64,000 nt of DNA from Talinum fruticosum. Its lineage: Eukaryota > Streptophyta > Magnoliopsida > Caryophyllales > Talinaceae. The stretch spans positions 5,645,501-5,709,500 of the forward strand of contig JAITYX010000004.1 of NCBI GenBank assembly GCA_021018815.1, written 5' to 3'. Shown here piece after piece: positions 12,454 through 25,069 of the stretch. The notes beneath the pieces are model-generated. The model searched no databases. It had not been told where the DNA came from and saw only the letters and a program-made list of their open reading frames with translations. Each line of letters begins with the position of its first letter. The stretch's first letter is position 1. Both the position numbers and the translations under genes were made by a program.

Positions 12454-12519
12454 ATGAAGTTGTATTTCAAGATGGCGGGGAGGTTTGATGGCAAATACTC
12501 TTCTTTTAATAATTTATAA
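12454..12519 (+). other. Possible captured gene start inside Helitron copy 1 (21 codons)
   Basis: A TATAAATA box (~12365), a CT-rich leader and an ATG opening a 21-codon frame (MKLYFKMAGRFDGKYSSF) are preserved at 12454 and again in copy 2 at 15390. The layout resembles the 5' end of a captured host gene. The peptide matches no family I recognise and may be meaningless. Confidence 0.25.
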
Positions 12520-14061
12520 AACTTACAATAGTAAAAGATATGATTTAAATATGTTTATCAATAATAAGTCACGAGATAAACATGTTAGGAAGAAACTAAA
12601 ATAAATTGTATTTGTAACAAAAAAAAATGATCTCGTATGTTGTGCAAAAATTTTGAGACAAATAAATTTATTCGAAGTCATATGGGCTTAATATAAGTTG
12701 GCATATTAAGTTTGCAATCCTTTAAACATAACACAAATTAAAAACTTAAAGTCCACATATTACGATCCGAATCAATATAATTCTAACTTTTTATTCATTA
12801 CGTTTTATTCCACAACATATTTGAATCATAACTTTCTATCTTGTAGGCATTTTTAATTATTAATATCAAGTATATATATAGTTGTTACATTTTTATTATA
12901 TTAATTTATGATTTCTTAAGGTTTATTAAATCATTCTTACATAGGATGAATGTAATAACCAAATTACTTTCTCGAGATAATTAAACATTTAAATATTATT
13001 TTCATAATGTGCTCCTATTGATTTTAATTTTAAAAAATATTATAATAAATATATTTTGAACTAATACAATTTTATGGCACCAAATCAAACAACATCATCA
13101 ACAATGAAAAATTAATAATATTAGACAAAATTATTATATTTCAGGCCCAAAATAATATTGCATATGAATATACATAAAAATAAATGAGAGCTAATATACA
13201 AACCAAACCCTAAATAAATAAATACATAAATATATATATTTATTTTATTTTATGTTTTAATATATTTTAATTTTCAAATTAATTTTCTCTTCGTTTTTGT
13301 TATTTTTTAGTCAGTTTGTTAGAAGTTAGAATAAAATTATTCTTCTTCGGTTAATTTTATTTTTATATTATTAGAGGGTTTAGTTAGAGTCTTTTTAATC
13401 TATTAGTATTAAATTTAGTTTTTTTCATTTTGATTTTAGGTGTTTAGGATATATTCAGGTTCAAAAAATAATTTTAATATTTTGGTAATTTAATTATTAA
13501 TTTTCTCCTTTACTTAGTGCAATTTATTATTTGTTTTACTTTATGTTTAAGATTATATTTTTATTTTATTATTTTTAATTCTGTTTAATTTTTCTGGAAA
13601 ACTATAAAAAAATATTTTTGGATTTTAGGTTACTTTTATATTTTTTCAGATTTTTGATTTAATTTGTTATATAATTTTGTATATTTGTTATTTATTAATT
13701 TTCTACTTAGTTTTGTTTTTATTTTCTGTTTTATATTTTTATGAATTAATTAGGATGATTAATTCTTATTTAATTTTTATATTATGATTAGATAATTTTA
13801 TAATATATAAATAATTTGATAATTTTTCAAACTTATTTACTAATTTAGGTTCAAGCATGTTTTTAATTTAATAAATTTATAAATTTAGTTTTTTATTTTT
13901 ATTTTAGATTTTAGGTCTGTTAGGTCCAGAAAATAGTTTAATATTTTAGTAATTTAATTATTTATTTATTTATTTAATTCATTTTATTATTTGTTTAAAT
14001 TTTGTTTAAGATTATGTTTTTATTTTATTATTTTTAATTTTGTTTAATTTTTCTGAAAAAT

Positions 14062-14063
14062 TA

Positions 14064-14147
<84 letters not shown>
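14062..14147. repeat. (ATT)n microsatellite at end of Helitron copy 1 body
   Basis: Uninterrupted ATT tract of about 28 units. Equivalent ATT tracts sit at the same place in copies 2 and 3. Confidence 0.95.
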
Positions 14148-14148
14148 G

Positions 14149-14198
14149 TGAATCCCATGTACGTGTTTTGAATAAATATCTTAAATACATGGGATTCA
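14149..14198. repeat. 13-bp perfect inverted repeat (hairpin)
   Basis: TGAATCCCATGTA at 14149-14161 is matched by its complement TACATGGGATTCA at 14186-14198, separated by 24 bases. It lies between an ATT tract and the next Helitron 3' end and is absent from the matching position in copy 2. Confidence 0.85.
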
Positions 14199-14258
14199 AA
14201 GTTGTGAGTAATCTTAAAATATTTTATATTTTTTAAGTTATTATTATTATTATTATTA

Positions 14259-17042
14259 CTAGTCCGGACTCGTGCTATGCACGGAACAATGTTATATAAT
14301 GCATAACTTAAGAAATTATTCAATTACGGAGCAATATTGTACTTATGAGTTTCTTTTTCTCGATCATTTGATTTTATTGAATGATTTCACTTTCAACAAC
14401 ATTCTTGTACATATTATCCCCTCATAGCGAAAACGCTTTCGTGATTCATCAAAATTATCAGAACCCAACACATAAAAATCATTAGAGCCCTACACACATT
14501 CATCTTACAATCATTCTAAATTTTAAAAGAATAAATAAATAATCTAAAATAATAAAATAAAAATATTAAAAAATATCATCAAGGTTTTAAGATGATACTC
14601 GTGATTTGGAATATTAAGAAGCCAAGCCCCTTTAAGAATCAAACAATTTAAATAATCCTAACTTATACGAGTTATAGAAATAGTGTGACAATATGTTTGG
14701 GTATCAAAAGGTAAATATTAGTAGGAAAAGGAATAATATATGATTGGTAGATATTGAGTTATATAACCTATAGATGACAATAAATATCATTATGTCACGA
14801 ATTAATATTACAACACAAAGTACATCAAATCAATAAAAGAACATCAAACTATTATAACTCATAACTCTCTAAAAAGTTAATACTAATTTAACTTAATAGA
14901 CGCCTAGATAAATATTTATATGCAACTAACCTACTAAAACATCATTGACTTAAATATTACACAAACTCTTAAAAAGTATAGATATACCCATAATGAGATC
15001 TAATTTTTTAAAATTATAAGGTGAATATAATGATTTATTCATTCTTACCTACTTGTGCACACAAAAATAGTTAAACATATAATGACTACTTATACTGAGA
15101 TTAATAGTGAAATATTATATAATAGAAGTGATCCAAATATATTTAACAATAATAGGTAATTTGTATCATAGTAAAGGGTATGATAGGTCAATTCACGGTG
15201 TAGGTTAATAAAATCATCTATGTTTTGTACTTATATTGAAAATTAATCGCGATTTTAGTAGTGAATCAATGAGGCAAAAATATTGATACAATTGATGTTT
15301 TATAAATACATGTTTTACTCAATTAACAACCAATTGCTTCCCGCGAGACACAACTCTTCCTCTCAATTAATTAACACAATAAGAGTAACATGAAGTTGTA
15401 TTTTAAGATGGCGGGGAGGTTTGATGGCAAATACTCTTCTTTTAATAATTTAGAAAACTTACAATAATAAAAGATATGATTTAAATATATTTATCAATAA
15501 TAAGTCACGAGATAGACATGTTAGGAAGAAACTAAAATAAATTGTATTTGTAACCAAAAAAAAATGATCCGTATGTTGTGCAAAAATTTTGAGACAAATG
15601 AATTTATTCGAAGTCATATGGGTTTAATAGAAGTTGGCATATTAAGTTTGCAATCCTTTAAACATAACACAAATAAAAAACTTAAAGTCCACAGATTACG
15701 ATCCGAATCAATATAATTCCTAACTTTTTATTCATTACGTTTTATTCCACAACATATTTGAATCATAACTTTCTATCTTGTAGGCATTTTTAATTATTAA
15801 TATCAAGTATATATATAGTTGTTACATTTTTATTATATTAATTTATGATTTCTTAAGGTTTATTAAATCATTCTTACATATGATGAATGTAATAACTAAA
15901 TTACTTCCTCGAGATAATTAAATATTTAAATATTATTTTCATAATGTGCTCCTATTGATTTTAATTTTAAAAAATCTTATAATAAATATATTTTAAACTA
16001 ATACAATTTTATGGCACCAAGTCAAAAAACATCATCAACAATAAAAAATTAATAATATTAGACAAAGTTATTATATTTCAGGCCCAAAATAATATTACAT
16101 ATCAATATACATAAAAATAAAATGAGAGCTAATATACAAACCAAACCCTAAATAAATAAATACATAAATGTATATATTAATTTTATTTTATGTTTTAATA
16201 TATTTTAATTTTCAAATTAATTTTCTCTTCGTTTTTGTTATTTTTTAGTCAGTTTGTTAGAAGTTAGAATAAAATTATTCTTCTTCGGTTAATTTTATTT
16301 TTATATTATTATAGGGTTTAGTTAGTCTTTTTAATCTATTAGTATTAAATTTAGTTTTTTTCATTTTGATTTTAGGTGTTTAGGATATATTCAGGTCCAA
16401 AAATAATTTTAATATTCTGGTAATTTAATTATTTATTTTCTCATTTACTTAGTGCAGTTTATTATTTGTTTTACTTTATGTTTAAGATTATATTTTTATT
16501 TTATTATTTTTAATTTTGTTTAATTTTTCTGGAAAACTATAAAAAAATATTTTTGGATTTTAGGTTACTTTTATATTTTTCAGATTTTTGATTTAATTTG
16601 TTATATAATTTTGTATATTTGTTATTTATTAATTTTCTACTTAGTTTTGTTTTTATTTTCTGTTTTATATTTTTATGAATTAATTAGGATGATTAATTAT
16701 TATTTAATTTTTATATTATGATTAGATAATTTTATAATATATAAATAATTTGATAATTTTTCAAACTTATTTACTAATTTAGGTTCAAGCATGTTTTTAA
16801 TTTAATAAATTTATAAATTTAGTTTTTTCATTTTTATTTTAGATTTTAGGCTGTTAGGTCTAGAAAATAGTTTAATATTTTGGTAATTTAATTATTTATT
16901 TATTTAGTTCATTTTATTATTTGTTTAACTTTTTGTTTAAGATTATGTTTTTATTTTATTATTTTTAATTTTGTTTAATTTTTCTGAAAAATTATATTAT
17001 ATTATATTATTATTATTATTATTATCATTCTTATTGTTATTA
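14259..17042 (-). mobile_element. Non-autonomous Helitron, copy 2 of a tandem array
   Basis: The minus-strand 3' end is CTAG at 14259-14262 preceded by the GCACG hairpin. The body runs parallel to copy 1 at an offset of about 2938 bases with only scattered substitutions and short indels (compare 11345-13990 with 14283-16985). The right end passes through a shorter, impure ATT tract (~17005-17040) straight into the 3' end of copy 3. Non-coding. Confidence 0.82.
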
Positions 17043-19678
17043 CTAGTTTGGACCCGTGCTATGCACGGAATAATGTAATACTCCTTAATAAGTTATGAAC
17101 TAAAAAAGTAAATATTTAATAACTACATTTAATAAATGAGATTAATAATCGAAAATGCTACAATCACCATATGGTATGCTTCCATCCTTATCTAATTACA
17201 CATGATTGAGTGTGGCAGAAAAATAAGCAAAAATGAGTTGTCCGAAATCATTTTCACACATAATAATGTGGAAAAATATAACCACTCTTGTAAGAGTGGT
17301 ACTAACCTATTAAGGTATATCCATGTATATTAAGAGTGGTGATTTACATCTATTGAAAAAATGATTATTTAGTATGGATAATAAGCGTGGCAGATAATAA
17401 GCATGACAATTATTTTGAGATAATTGAAATACGTAAAAAGAATTTTTTTCACATCGGACAATTTATGATAATCATATAAGTCAAATACTAAATTTACAAT
17501 CAAAAAGAAATTTTTTAAAAAAATAATTGAAAAGAATTTTTATAAAAATTAAACACATAAAGGAAATATTTTTATGCAAATTTTCGATTTCTCTCTTTTA
17601 TAGCACAATGCCCAATATATTAAAAAAATCAAAATAAGAAATAAACCTCAAATCTCAAACTCTAATCTCGTTTTCTCTCTTATTTTCTGCTTAATCAGTA
17701 AATTTCACATGTGCCCGCTTTATATCTTTTTTTCTTAATGTTGTTTAAAGAAAAGTAAAATAAAATAAAAAAATTCACCTTAATGAACAGAACCCTAATT
17801 TGAAGAAGAACTAAGTATTTTTAATCCGAGAGATAGATCTAAGTTAGGGCAACCGCAGTCACCAAACCTCCAGTCCTTTCGAGAGAAAAAACATGGCATA
17901 AAGAGTAAATAAAATAATACATTTTAATTAACCCTAATTAATTTCAAAAAGAATTTTGTAGCTTAACTGGTGACAACACCTAAGTGTCTATATCAATGGT
18001 AGAAGTTGCTTCAAGCGCAAGCTGGTAATAGGAAAAAAAGACTCGCTCAAAGGGTAATATGTCCATAGATATAAGTATGGCGAGTGATGGTGTTTTCTTT
18101 GGATATAAGTGTGTGGTTAAAGACGACTCTCATCCGACTTATTTAGTGTGTGGAATATTTGTCCACTCATACCATTTCTACACTTAACATAAGTATGGTA
18201 AAAGCGTGGATGCATGTCGTATTTTGAAAATGATAGAATAGACACAAAATTAAAAAGTAAGTGGAAAGATAGAGAAACTCATGATCCAAACAAATCAAAT
18301 TAGACAAAAAATTACATAAATAAGTAGTTAAACTCATACCTTAATCATAACAGACCTCCTCCAATCGATCGACCCTTATTGATTCAATCACTTTCAAAAC
18401 TTAAAGCCACTAATTAAAAATTAGTTTGAAACCGATACCATATTCTTTAGTCACCTTAACCACATCTTCCTAACAAATTAATAAACCAAACAATGACAGA
18501 AGCTATTGTTACATCTTTACAATACATATTTTATTTTTTAGTAGAAAGGAAGAACAAATTTTCTCATCTAATGAAATATCTTATTCATCCACCCAAAAAT
18601 ATATAATTAAATATATATTGTTCACTTTGATAGTTATCTCATTAGATTTCGATCGAGTCACAATTTGAAGTCACAAAGGAAAAAAAAACGTAAATTGTGA
18701 TTCTCAAATGTAAATCAAATCAAACCAAAATTTGAAATAATATAGATTATACTTTTTAGGTTAAAAATATTGATGAATTAACCTTAACACCGTTAAAAAT
18801 AATAGACTATCCTTTAATTATTTTCTAAAATATTATTTTATAATTTATATTAAATAAAATTACTTTTAATTACATCCCTTCTTTAAAATCATTCAATATA
18901 CTTTTTGTCATCAACATATTTTTTTGAATTTTTCACGGGTTTTACTAATGATTGAGGTGAGAATGAATTACATTGATTGATAATAGGATAAATATCTCAG
19001 TAATTTTATATTAATTTTATTTTGAGTCCTAATATATTTTAATTTTTAGATTATTTTTCTATTTATTTTTGTTATTTTTAGTCAAATTGTTAGAAGTTGG
19101 ATTAAATTAGTTTCCTTTGGTTAATTTTATTTTTTATATTATTATAGGGTTTAGTTAGAGTATTAATATCTTAGTATTAATTTTCTTAGTTTTTATGATT
19201 AATTTAATTATTTTTTGATTTATTTTCTAATTTAGGTTAAAGCAAGTTTTTAATGTAATAAATTTATACATTAAATTTTTGTATTTTAATTTTAGATTTT
19301 TAGTGTATGTTTCGGTCCAAAAAATAGTTTTAATATTCTAGTTTATTTAATTATTTATTTTCATATGTATTGTAGTGTAATTGATTATTTGTTTAACTTT
19401 CTATTTTAGATTATGTTTTTATTTTTCTGTTTTAATTGTGTTTAATTTTTCTGAAAAATTTTAAAAAGTTTTTATGTTTTTAATTCTGTCCAGATTTTTA
19501 ATTTAGTTCATTATATAATTTTCTGTAATTTTTATTTATTAATTTTCTGCTCAATTTGATTTTATTTTATGTTTTATATTTTTAAAATTAATAAGGTTAA
19601 TTATTTACTGTTTAATTTTTAGATTTAGATTAAATAATTTTATAATATTATTTATTTATTTTTTAGCAAGGGATCCAA

Positions 19679-19740
<62 letters not shown>

Positions 19741-19871
19741 GAGTCCATAGATGAGTGGAAACTTATTTTTTAAATGATAAATTATTTATTTTTTTATTGG
19801 ACGAAACTCCTTAATTCACTCCGATTGCAGCATTTCAAATTTTGAAAAGATTGGCATTATATAGTGTATAG

Positions 19872-19911
<40 letters not shown>

Positions 19912-20208
19912 GAGTCCATAGATGAGTGGAAACTTATTTTTTAAATGATAAATTATTTATTTTTTATTGGACGAAACTCCTTAATTCACTCTGGTTGCAG
20001 CATTTCAAAATTTGAAAAGATTGGCATTATATAGTGTATAGATTATTATTATTATTATTATTAGAGTCCATACATGAGTGGAAACTTATTTTTTAAATGA
20101 TAAATTATTAATTTTTTTATTGGATGAAACTCCTTAATTCACTCCGGTTGCAGACATTTCAAAATTTGAAAAGATTGGCATTATATAGTGTATAGATTAT
20201 TATTATTA

Positions 20209-20250
<42 letters not shown>

Positions 20251-20380
20251 GAGTCCATAGATAAGTGGAAACTTTTTTTTAAATGATAAATTATTTATTT
20301 TTTATTGGACGAAACTCCTTAATTCACTCCGGTTGCAGCATTTCAAAATTTGAAAAGATTGTCATTATATAGTGTATAGA
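17043..20380 (-). mobile_element. Non-autonomous Helitron, diverged copy 3 carrying the 5' end of the array
   Basis: The 3' end is at 17043-17046 (CTAG) with hairpin CCGTGC-ATA-GCACGG. The central part differs from copies 1-2, but 19010-19640 aligns with their 5'-proximal part (the TTTTAGTCA..TTGTTAGAAGTT and GGGTTTAGTTAGAG stretches). On the minus strand the element starts TCTATACACTATATAATG at 20380, preceded by A, which matches the TC start and A|T target of plant Helitrons. No RepHel gene. Confidence 0.75.
19681..20380. repeat. Four iterated ~131-bp Helitron 5' termini separated by ATT microsatellites
   Basis: Units start GAGTCCATAGATGAGTGG at 19741, 19912, 20064 and 20251 and end GTGTATAGA at 19872, 20042, 20196 and 20380. 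Each unit is preceded by an (ATT)n tract of different length. Unit sequences are almost identical. Only the last unit borders non-Helitron DNA. Confidence 0.9.
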
Positions 20381-20385
20381 TTATA

Positions 20386-20665
20386 GGAAAAATTAGCCTT
20401 TGTGGATGTAACTATACCTTTGAGTCTCCTTATCCCTCCGGACTTTGTTTTCAAACGGTAAGAAAAATATACTATGTATCTCTTTGACAAATTAAAATTA
20501 AAAGCGAATTAGTTCTTTATGTAATCATGAACTTATGTACCTTGGAAAAAGATACTAATTCAGTAGGCAAAATTTTATTGACGTATAAATGTGATTCCTA
20601 TTTGAAACTGTCTCTTACACAAATTAAACAAAATTGATCTATACTTAATCATCCAATCAATACAA
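20386..20665 (-). repeat. Inverted copy of the segments at 32680-32945 and 25800-25965
   Basis: The reverse complement of this stretch matches 32680-32945 through GATCAATTTTGTTTAAT, TGTAAGAGAC-GTTTCAAATAGGAATCA, GAGATACATAGTAT and CACAGTTACACCCACAAA. A shorter part is at 25800-25965. It starts right beside the Helitron array. 20665-20940 shows nothing recognisable. Confidence 0.8.
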
Positions 20666-20989
20666 CGTGGAGGGGGACGTTTTGAGTATCAGAATGTGAA
20701 GGTGGGAAGGTGGGCGATAGTGAGGAAACTGTGAGGTGGTAGTGGAGTTTGGGTTTTGGTTTGTTTCCTTGGGTGCTAGTTTTCTTTCTTCAAGTGAAAT
20801 TCTTAGGTGGTTTTGATGATTTTGGACTGTCTTTGATAGTGGAGGAGGTTGTTTCCATTTTGTTGTTGATTTTTCAACTCATATAATTATTGTTTTAATT
20901 GTATGGTCCTTAGCCTTGCCAATTACTTATTAAAAAAAAGAAAGGTGTGCTTACAGACAACAATAAGTGTCGTTTGCTAGCACCAACTA

Positions 20990-22610
20990 GCTAATCCATG
21001 TTGATAAATACTTTTAAAAATCAAAGGTAAGCAAAACAAATTAGGTAGCCCTTCTATTAAACATTCTACTTACGATATTATAAAAAAAAAAAAAAAAGGA
21101 AGTATCTTATAAGGTATAACATTCCATGTAACCATGGATTTAATATGTTGACTAAGCGAGACTAGTCAATCTGCTGCATGGTTATCTTTTTTCAAAATGT
21201 ATGTGGAACATCAACCTAAGTACAATATTCTAAGTAAAAATATGGAATAAGTGTTTCGATATCCCATAGTATATGAATTTTTCTTTAAAGTGCTTGAATT
21301 AGTATTTTGTTATCACCCCTAATTTGAATACGACCCTGTTCTGCTTCAAGTGTTGCTTTTACTCTATTCACTATTCCTCAATATCCTTGTTTCTGCAAAT
21401 AAAATTAATTCTAAATCAAAGTTGCATGCTACTTCCTGTTGAAAAGTATTATTTCCAACGACGAATGGTGTAGCCTCGAGCTGCTCCATATAATGATTTT
21501 TAAATCCATCAAAATTAAGTTTGATGAATCTACCTGGTGATTTCCTCAAAGTTATTCATTGAGACTGTTTTTGTGCGTTTAGGGAGTGGAAGGCATAAAA
21601 GGTTTGGATGTTTGACAAGTCAATGTTGACAAATACTTGCATATTATCTCATCCTTACCTATTAGTCTCTTGAGTAAACAATGACATAATCATTCTTAGA
21701 ATAAGATGACATTTGATAAATCAAATCATGATGCGAGTATTGTCAATTCAATTCCAACTCAAAAGAAAAAAATCCAACTCAAAAATGCTAAACTCTCCTA
21801 TATTATATTATATTATATTATATTATATTATATTATATACCTGGTGTACTTTTTTTTAATTTTTAATTTATTATTTTATTTATTTGTATTTTCAAAATGA
21901 AATATGTTGTACTTGCATGGAGATAAATTTGAACTTTTCATAACAATAAAAAACCTGAACTGAATAATCTTTTTAGATAATAATCATTTATTGACTTAAT
22001 CAAGTCTTCATGAGTATAATATTAATCTTGGAGCTTTCAGAAATTCCTTCTTCTTTTGTGGTATATCTCAAAATTATTGACTTAGTCTCTTATTTATTAA
22101 TCTAATTTTTTTAGTTATCCAATATCATATTTTGAAAAAAAAAGTTCGTTCAAACTAATAATATTTTGTGAGCACCAAAAAATATAATTTTGAATAATTG
22201 GTGGACCATTTCTACATTAGAGTGGACCCATTTCTACATAAGAGTATTATTATTTTACAAAATGACTAAAACACAATATTAAAAAAAATTCGTATATTAT
22301 TATTACCATTTTTTAAACTATGAAATATTTTACAATAGTTTAGGTTTTTGAATTTTTTCTTCAGTTATTCATTTTGTAAATATGAATCGAATTACAAATA
22401 TAAATGTAATGCTTGTGATGTAATCTACATACAATGAGTCCGTCAAAACAATAAAACTGAACTAAATCTAAATCCAAGTCATATAAAAAAGTTAGTTGCT
22501 TTAGATGAGATATCGTAATATAGCGTACCACATGATTTAATAATACTTCTTTTGAGAATAATGTACATGCCTTCTGGACCATAATAGTTAGATTTTACCC
22601 ATCTTCCGTA
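20990..22610. repeat. Upstream block of lipase copy B, homologous to that of copy A
   Basis: No gene seen. It matches 6190-8620 in order, with a (TATTA)n microsatellite at ~21795-21838 where copy A has ordinary sequence. The GTGCTTAC..GACAACAA..GTGTCGTTTG segment at ~20946 also recurs at 26018 and 33007, marking the unit boundary before copies C and D. Confidence 0.7.
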
Positions 22611-22615
22611 CTATA

Positions 22616-23016
22616 ACCCTGTTCAGTAAAATAAGGTGTTTTAGTAACGGATAAATATTTGTGTAATCGATAACCGTTAGATTTTTGTTGTTATCCGATA
22701 GTTGTTTAAATGAGCGATTGAATAAATGTGTTCAGTAAATTTAGTGGTTGAGTTAGCTGATTATTGTAAATTGACATAGATAATTTGACAAATATAAATT
22801 AATGAAGGAATGTTTTTGTCAAAAAATATGAAACGCTACTTTTAAAAACTATTATTTTTAATTTTTAGAAACATCATCTGAAACGCTATAAAGTTATAAG
22901 CTAATACAAATGATGGTTGAAATACTATCTTACCAAACACTAATATTTAATTGGTTAGTGTTTTGACTTGATTAAAACATTAAAAGTTACTCCAAATATT
23001 TTTACCGAGTAGGACC
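22616..23016. mobile_element. Degraded Harbinger-like MITE upstream of copy B
   Basis: It starts CCCTGTTCAGTAAAATAAG after TAA and ends TTTACCGAGTAGGACC. The interior shares the GAATAAATGTGTTC, GTAAATTGACATA and AATTAATGAAGG stretches with the intact element at 7198-7630. TIRs are eroded and the interior is shortened. Confidence 0.8.
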
Positions 23017-23147
23017 TTCAGTAAAAATATCGCATCTATTATAGAGTAAAAACTGCCATGATCGATAAAAAAACAACTGCCATTGACCATAGATCAACAC
23101 TAATGCATATAAATAACCTCATGGACTTATTATAAAAATACACAAAC

Positions 23148-23220
23148 TGAGTCAACCAAATGTTTTTTAGTACTTTGGAAGAATGACAGCTATACATGCC
23201 GCATAATTGCATGTATAAAT
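23148..23220 (+). promoter_or_regulatory. Core promoter of lipase copy B
   Basis: TGAGTCAACC at 23148-23157, a TTTGGAAGAATGACAGC block at ~23174-23190 and TATAAATA at ~23214-23221. Layout and spacing match copy A. Confidence 0.7.
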
Positions 23221-23323
23221 AAGTCCACCCAAGCTTGAATTCTGGCACTTGTCTGGTCCAGTCCACCTCTCCAATACCATATTTCCCAGTCAAGCTTATT
23301 AAGGATATACTAATTAAGGTGCC

Positions 23324-25025
23324 ATGGTCATGGAGAACAAAAAGCCTTCTGAGAAAGAGGCGTTTGTTTTGTCCGGGCCAATTCACCTCACTTCTGTCGA
23401 TTGGTAATTCTTTTTAAACCTTAGCTTGTTTTAAAAACCTTAAGACAAGATCGATAAGAGAATCTATCGATTTTGTTGTACTTTTGTTTGTATAGAGATA
23501 GTGATAGTCACGTAAGCGGGTTGGCTTAACCTGCCTTTAAGTTTGTATCGGGTATGATGATACATTTTTAGATCAACTTAGTTGATTATAGTACCTATCC
23601 ACCAAGTTAAGGTCGACAATTGAGATGGATAATGCGGTTCTATTTGATGGTTTTCTTACGTAGTACAATATATTTTAGTCCCACCATACTCACATACTTT
23701 GTTCTATTGATTTTTTTTTCCTGTAAAATACATAGAAAAGAATTGAAATTTTCATAGTAGATTAGTGACGGTTGAGCAGTCCATTTAATATACATTTGGG
23801 TGTTTATACTTTCAAAACATATGTTGAGAAATGGTTGGATAAAAAGAAAAATCGAGAAGAATTTTGTGGACAAAATATAATAATGTAACACCTGCGAGTA
23901 TAAGTTTCCCGAATTCATATAAGAATTTGCAACTGTTGAGTGTGGTCTAAAATCACACATAAAAAGCTTGCAGCCAGCACAGATTCAAGCCCCACGGGCA
24001 GCCGTGGGTGATTTAGTCGCTCTAATTATCCTGACGAATTTTGCAGGAGCATAGTAGAGCACAGGAGATCAGTTGCTGCTAGTCTGGTTAAAGGAGTTTA
24101 CATACTTGAAAGAGATCGCCAAAAGAACAGATCCGGAGACAATGCCGAAGCCCCAACTTGGTGGGAGTTCTTCCATTTTCGATGCATCCAAACTCTTCAA
24201 GACAAACACGATTCCTCCATATTCGGGGCCATTTTTGAGTACACCAACGACCCTAAACACCCAATGGGACCTCACCACTGTGGCCCGCCGAGGTATGTCG
24301 TAGCCTTCCGTGGCACGATCCTCAGATTCAAGTCCGGAAAGCGGGACATCTGGTTGGATGTGAAGCTTGCCTGGGGAGGGTTGTCCCAGGATGCCCGATA
24401 CGAAACCGCATTGCGAGAAGTAAAAGGGTTGGTAAAACGGGTAGGCTCGCCGTCGTCGACAAGTGTTTGGCTAGCAGGGCACTCTCTAGGGGCAGCTATA
24501 GCCCTCCAAGCAGGAAAAGACATGGCCAAAAGGGGATGTCACATTGAGTCTTACCTTTTTAATCCTCCATATGCCTCACTGCCCGTCGAGATATTCAACA
24601 ACCCGAATTTGAAGGACGGGATCCGCATTGTAGGAAGCTTTACAGCCGCGGGTCTCTCCCTTGCAACAAGTCTCCTTAGCAAAAATTCATCATCAGAAGA
24701 ATATGACCCGTTTGCCGTACTATGTTCATGGACCCCACACCTATTTGTGAACCCAGATGACCCTATTTGCTCCGAGTACATAGGGTACTTCGAGCATCGA
24801 GAGAAAATGGAGGCATGGTGGGTCGGGGTGATCGAGAGGATCGCTACCGAAACTTCTATCTTGGGTTTGGTATCGGGTCAGGAAGTTACCCATCTAGTCC
24901 CCTCGGCTTGTCTTACAAAGAACATGATTAATATCAAACAAAATCCCTGTCAAGCTCATTCCCTTCATCAATGGTGGAAGCCTCACACACATTACCACTC
25001 TAAAATTTACCAAATGACTAAATGA
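23324..25025 (+). CDS. Lipase copy B: class-3 lipase-like alpha/beta-hydrolase, intact
   Basis: Exons 23324-23403 and 24047-25025, with the intron splitting a Trp codon as in copy A, encode 352 residues. The N-terminus is MVMENKKPSEKEAFVLSGP. Exon 2 opens WSIVEHRRSVAASLVKGVY and contains WWEFFHF, FGAIFEY, VVAFRGT, the nucleophile elbow AGHSLGAAIALQAGKDMAK (Ser173), SYLFNPPYASLP, an acid candidate in VNPDDPIC, and AHSLHQWWKPH with the His candidate. No targeting signal is seen. The start is chosen because the exon-1 frame is conserved in all copies; a second Met three codons in is possible. A free-standing frame starting at 24264 is merely the 3' part of exon 2. The remnant at 31449-31886 is its duplicate. 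Confidence 0.9.
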
Positions 25026-25069
25026 GGGATTAATTATCATGCTAATGCATGAATATATATATTAATTAA

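Larger units (their letters stand above)
11320..14258 (-). mobile_element. Non-autonomous Helitron, copy 1 of a tandem array
   Basis: Read on the minus strand, the left end has the Helitron 3' signature: a hairpin CGTGC-ATA-GCACG, a short spacer, then CTAG at 11320-11323 followed by T, consistent with insertion between A and T. The body is AT-rich and non-coding and reappears almost base-for-base in copy 2. An (ATT)n tract at ~14062-14147 closes the shared body. A separate 100-bp segment with a perfect 13-bp inverted repeat follows, before the next CTAG end. No RepHel protein is present, so mobilisation would be in trans. This copy has no recognisable 5' TC end of its own. Confidence 0.82.

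Noticed and set aside
17945..18040. tRNA gene in Helitron copy 3 (GTAGCTTAACTGGT.. region)
   Set aside because: No cloverleaf, anticodon arm or proper B box could be drawn; similarity is limited to a few bases.
11320..20380. LTR retrotransposon explaining the 3-kb direct repeats
   Set aside because: No TG..CA termini, primer-binding site, polypurine tract or gag-pol; instead CTAG ends with hairpins fit Helitrons.
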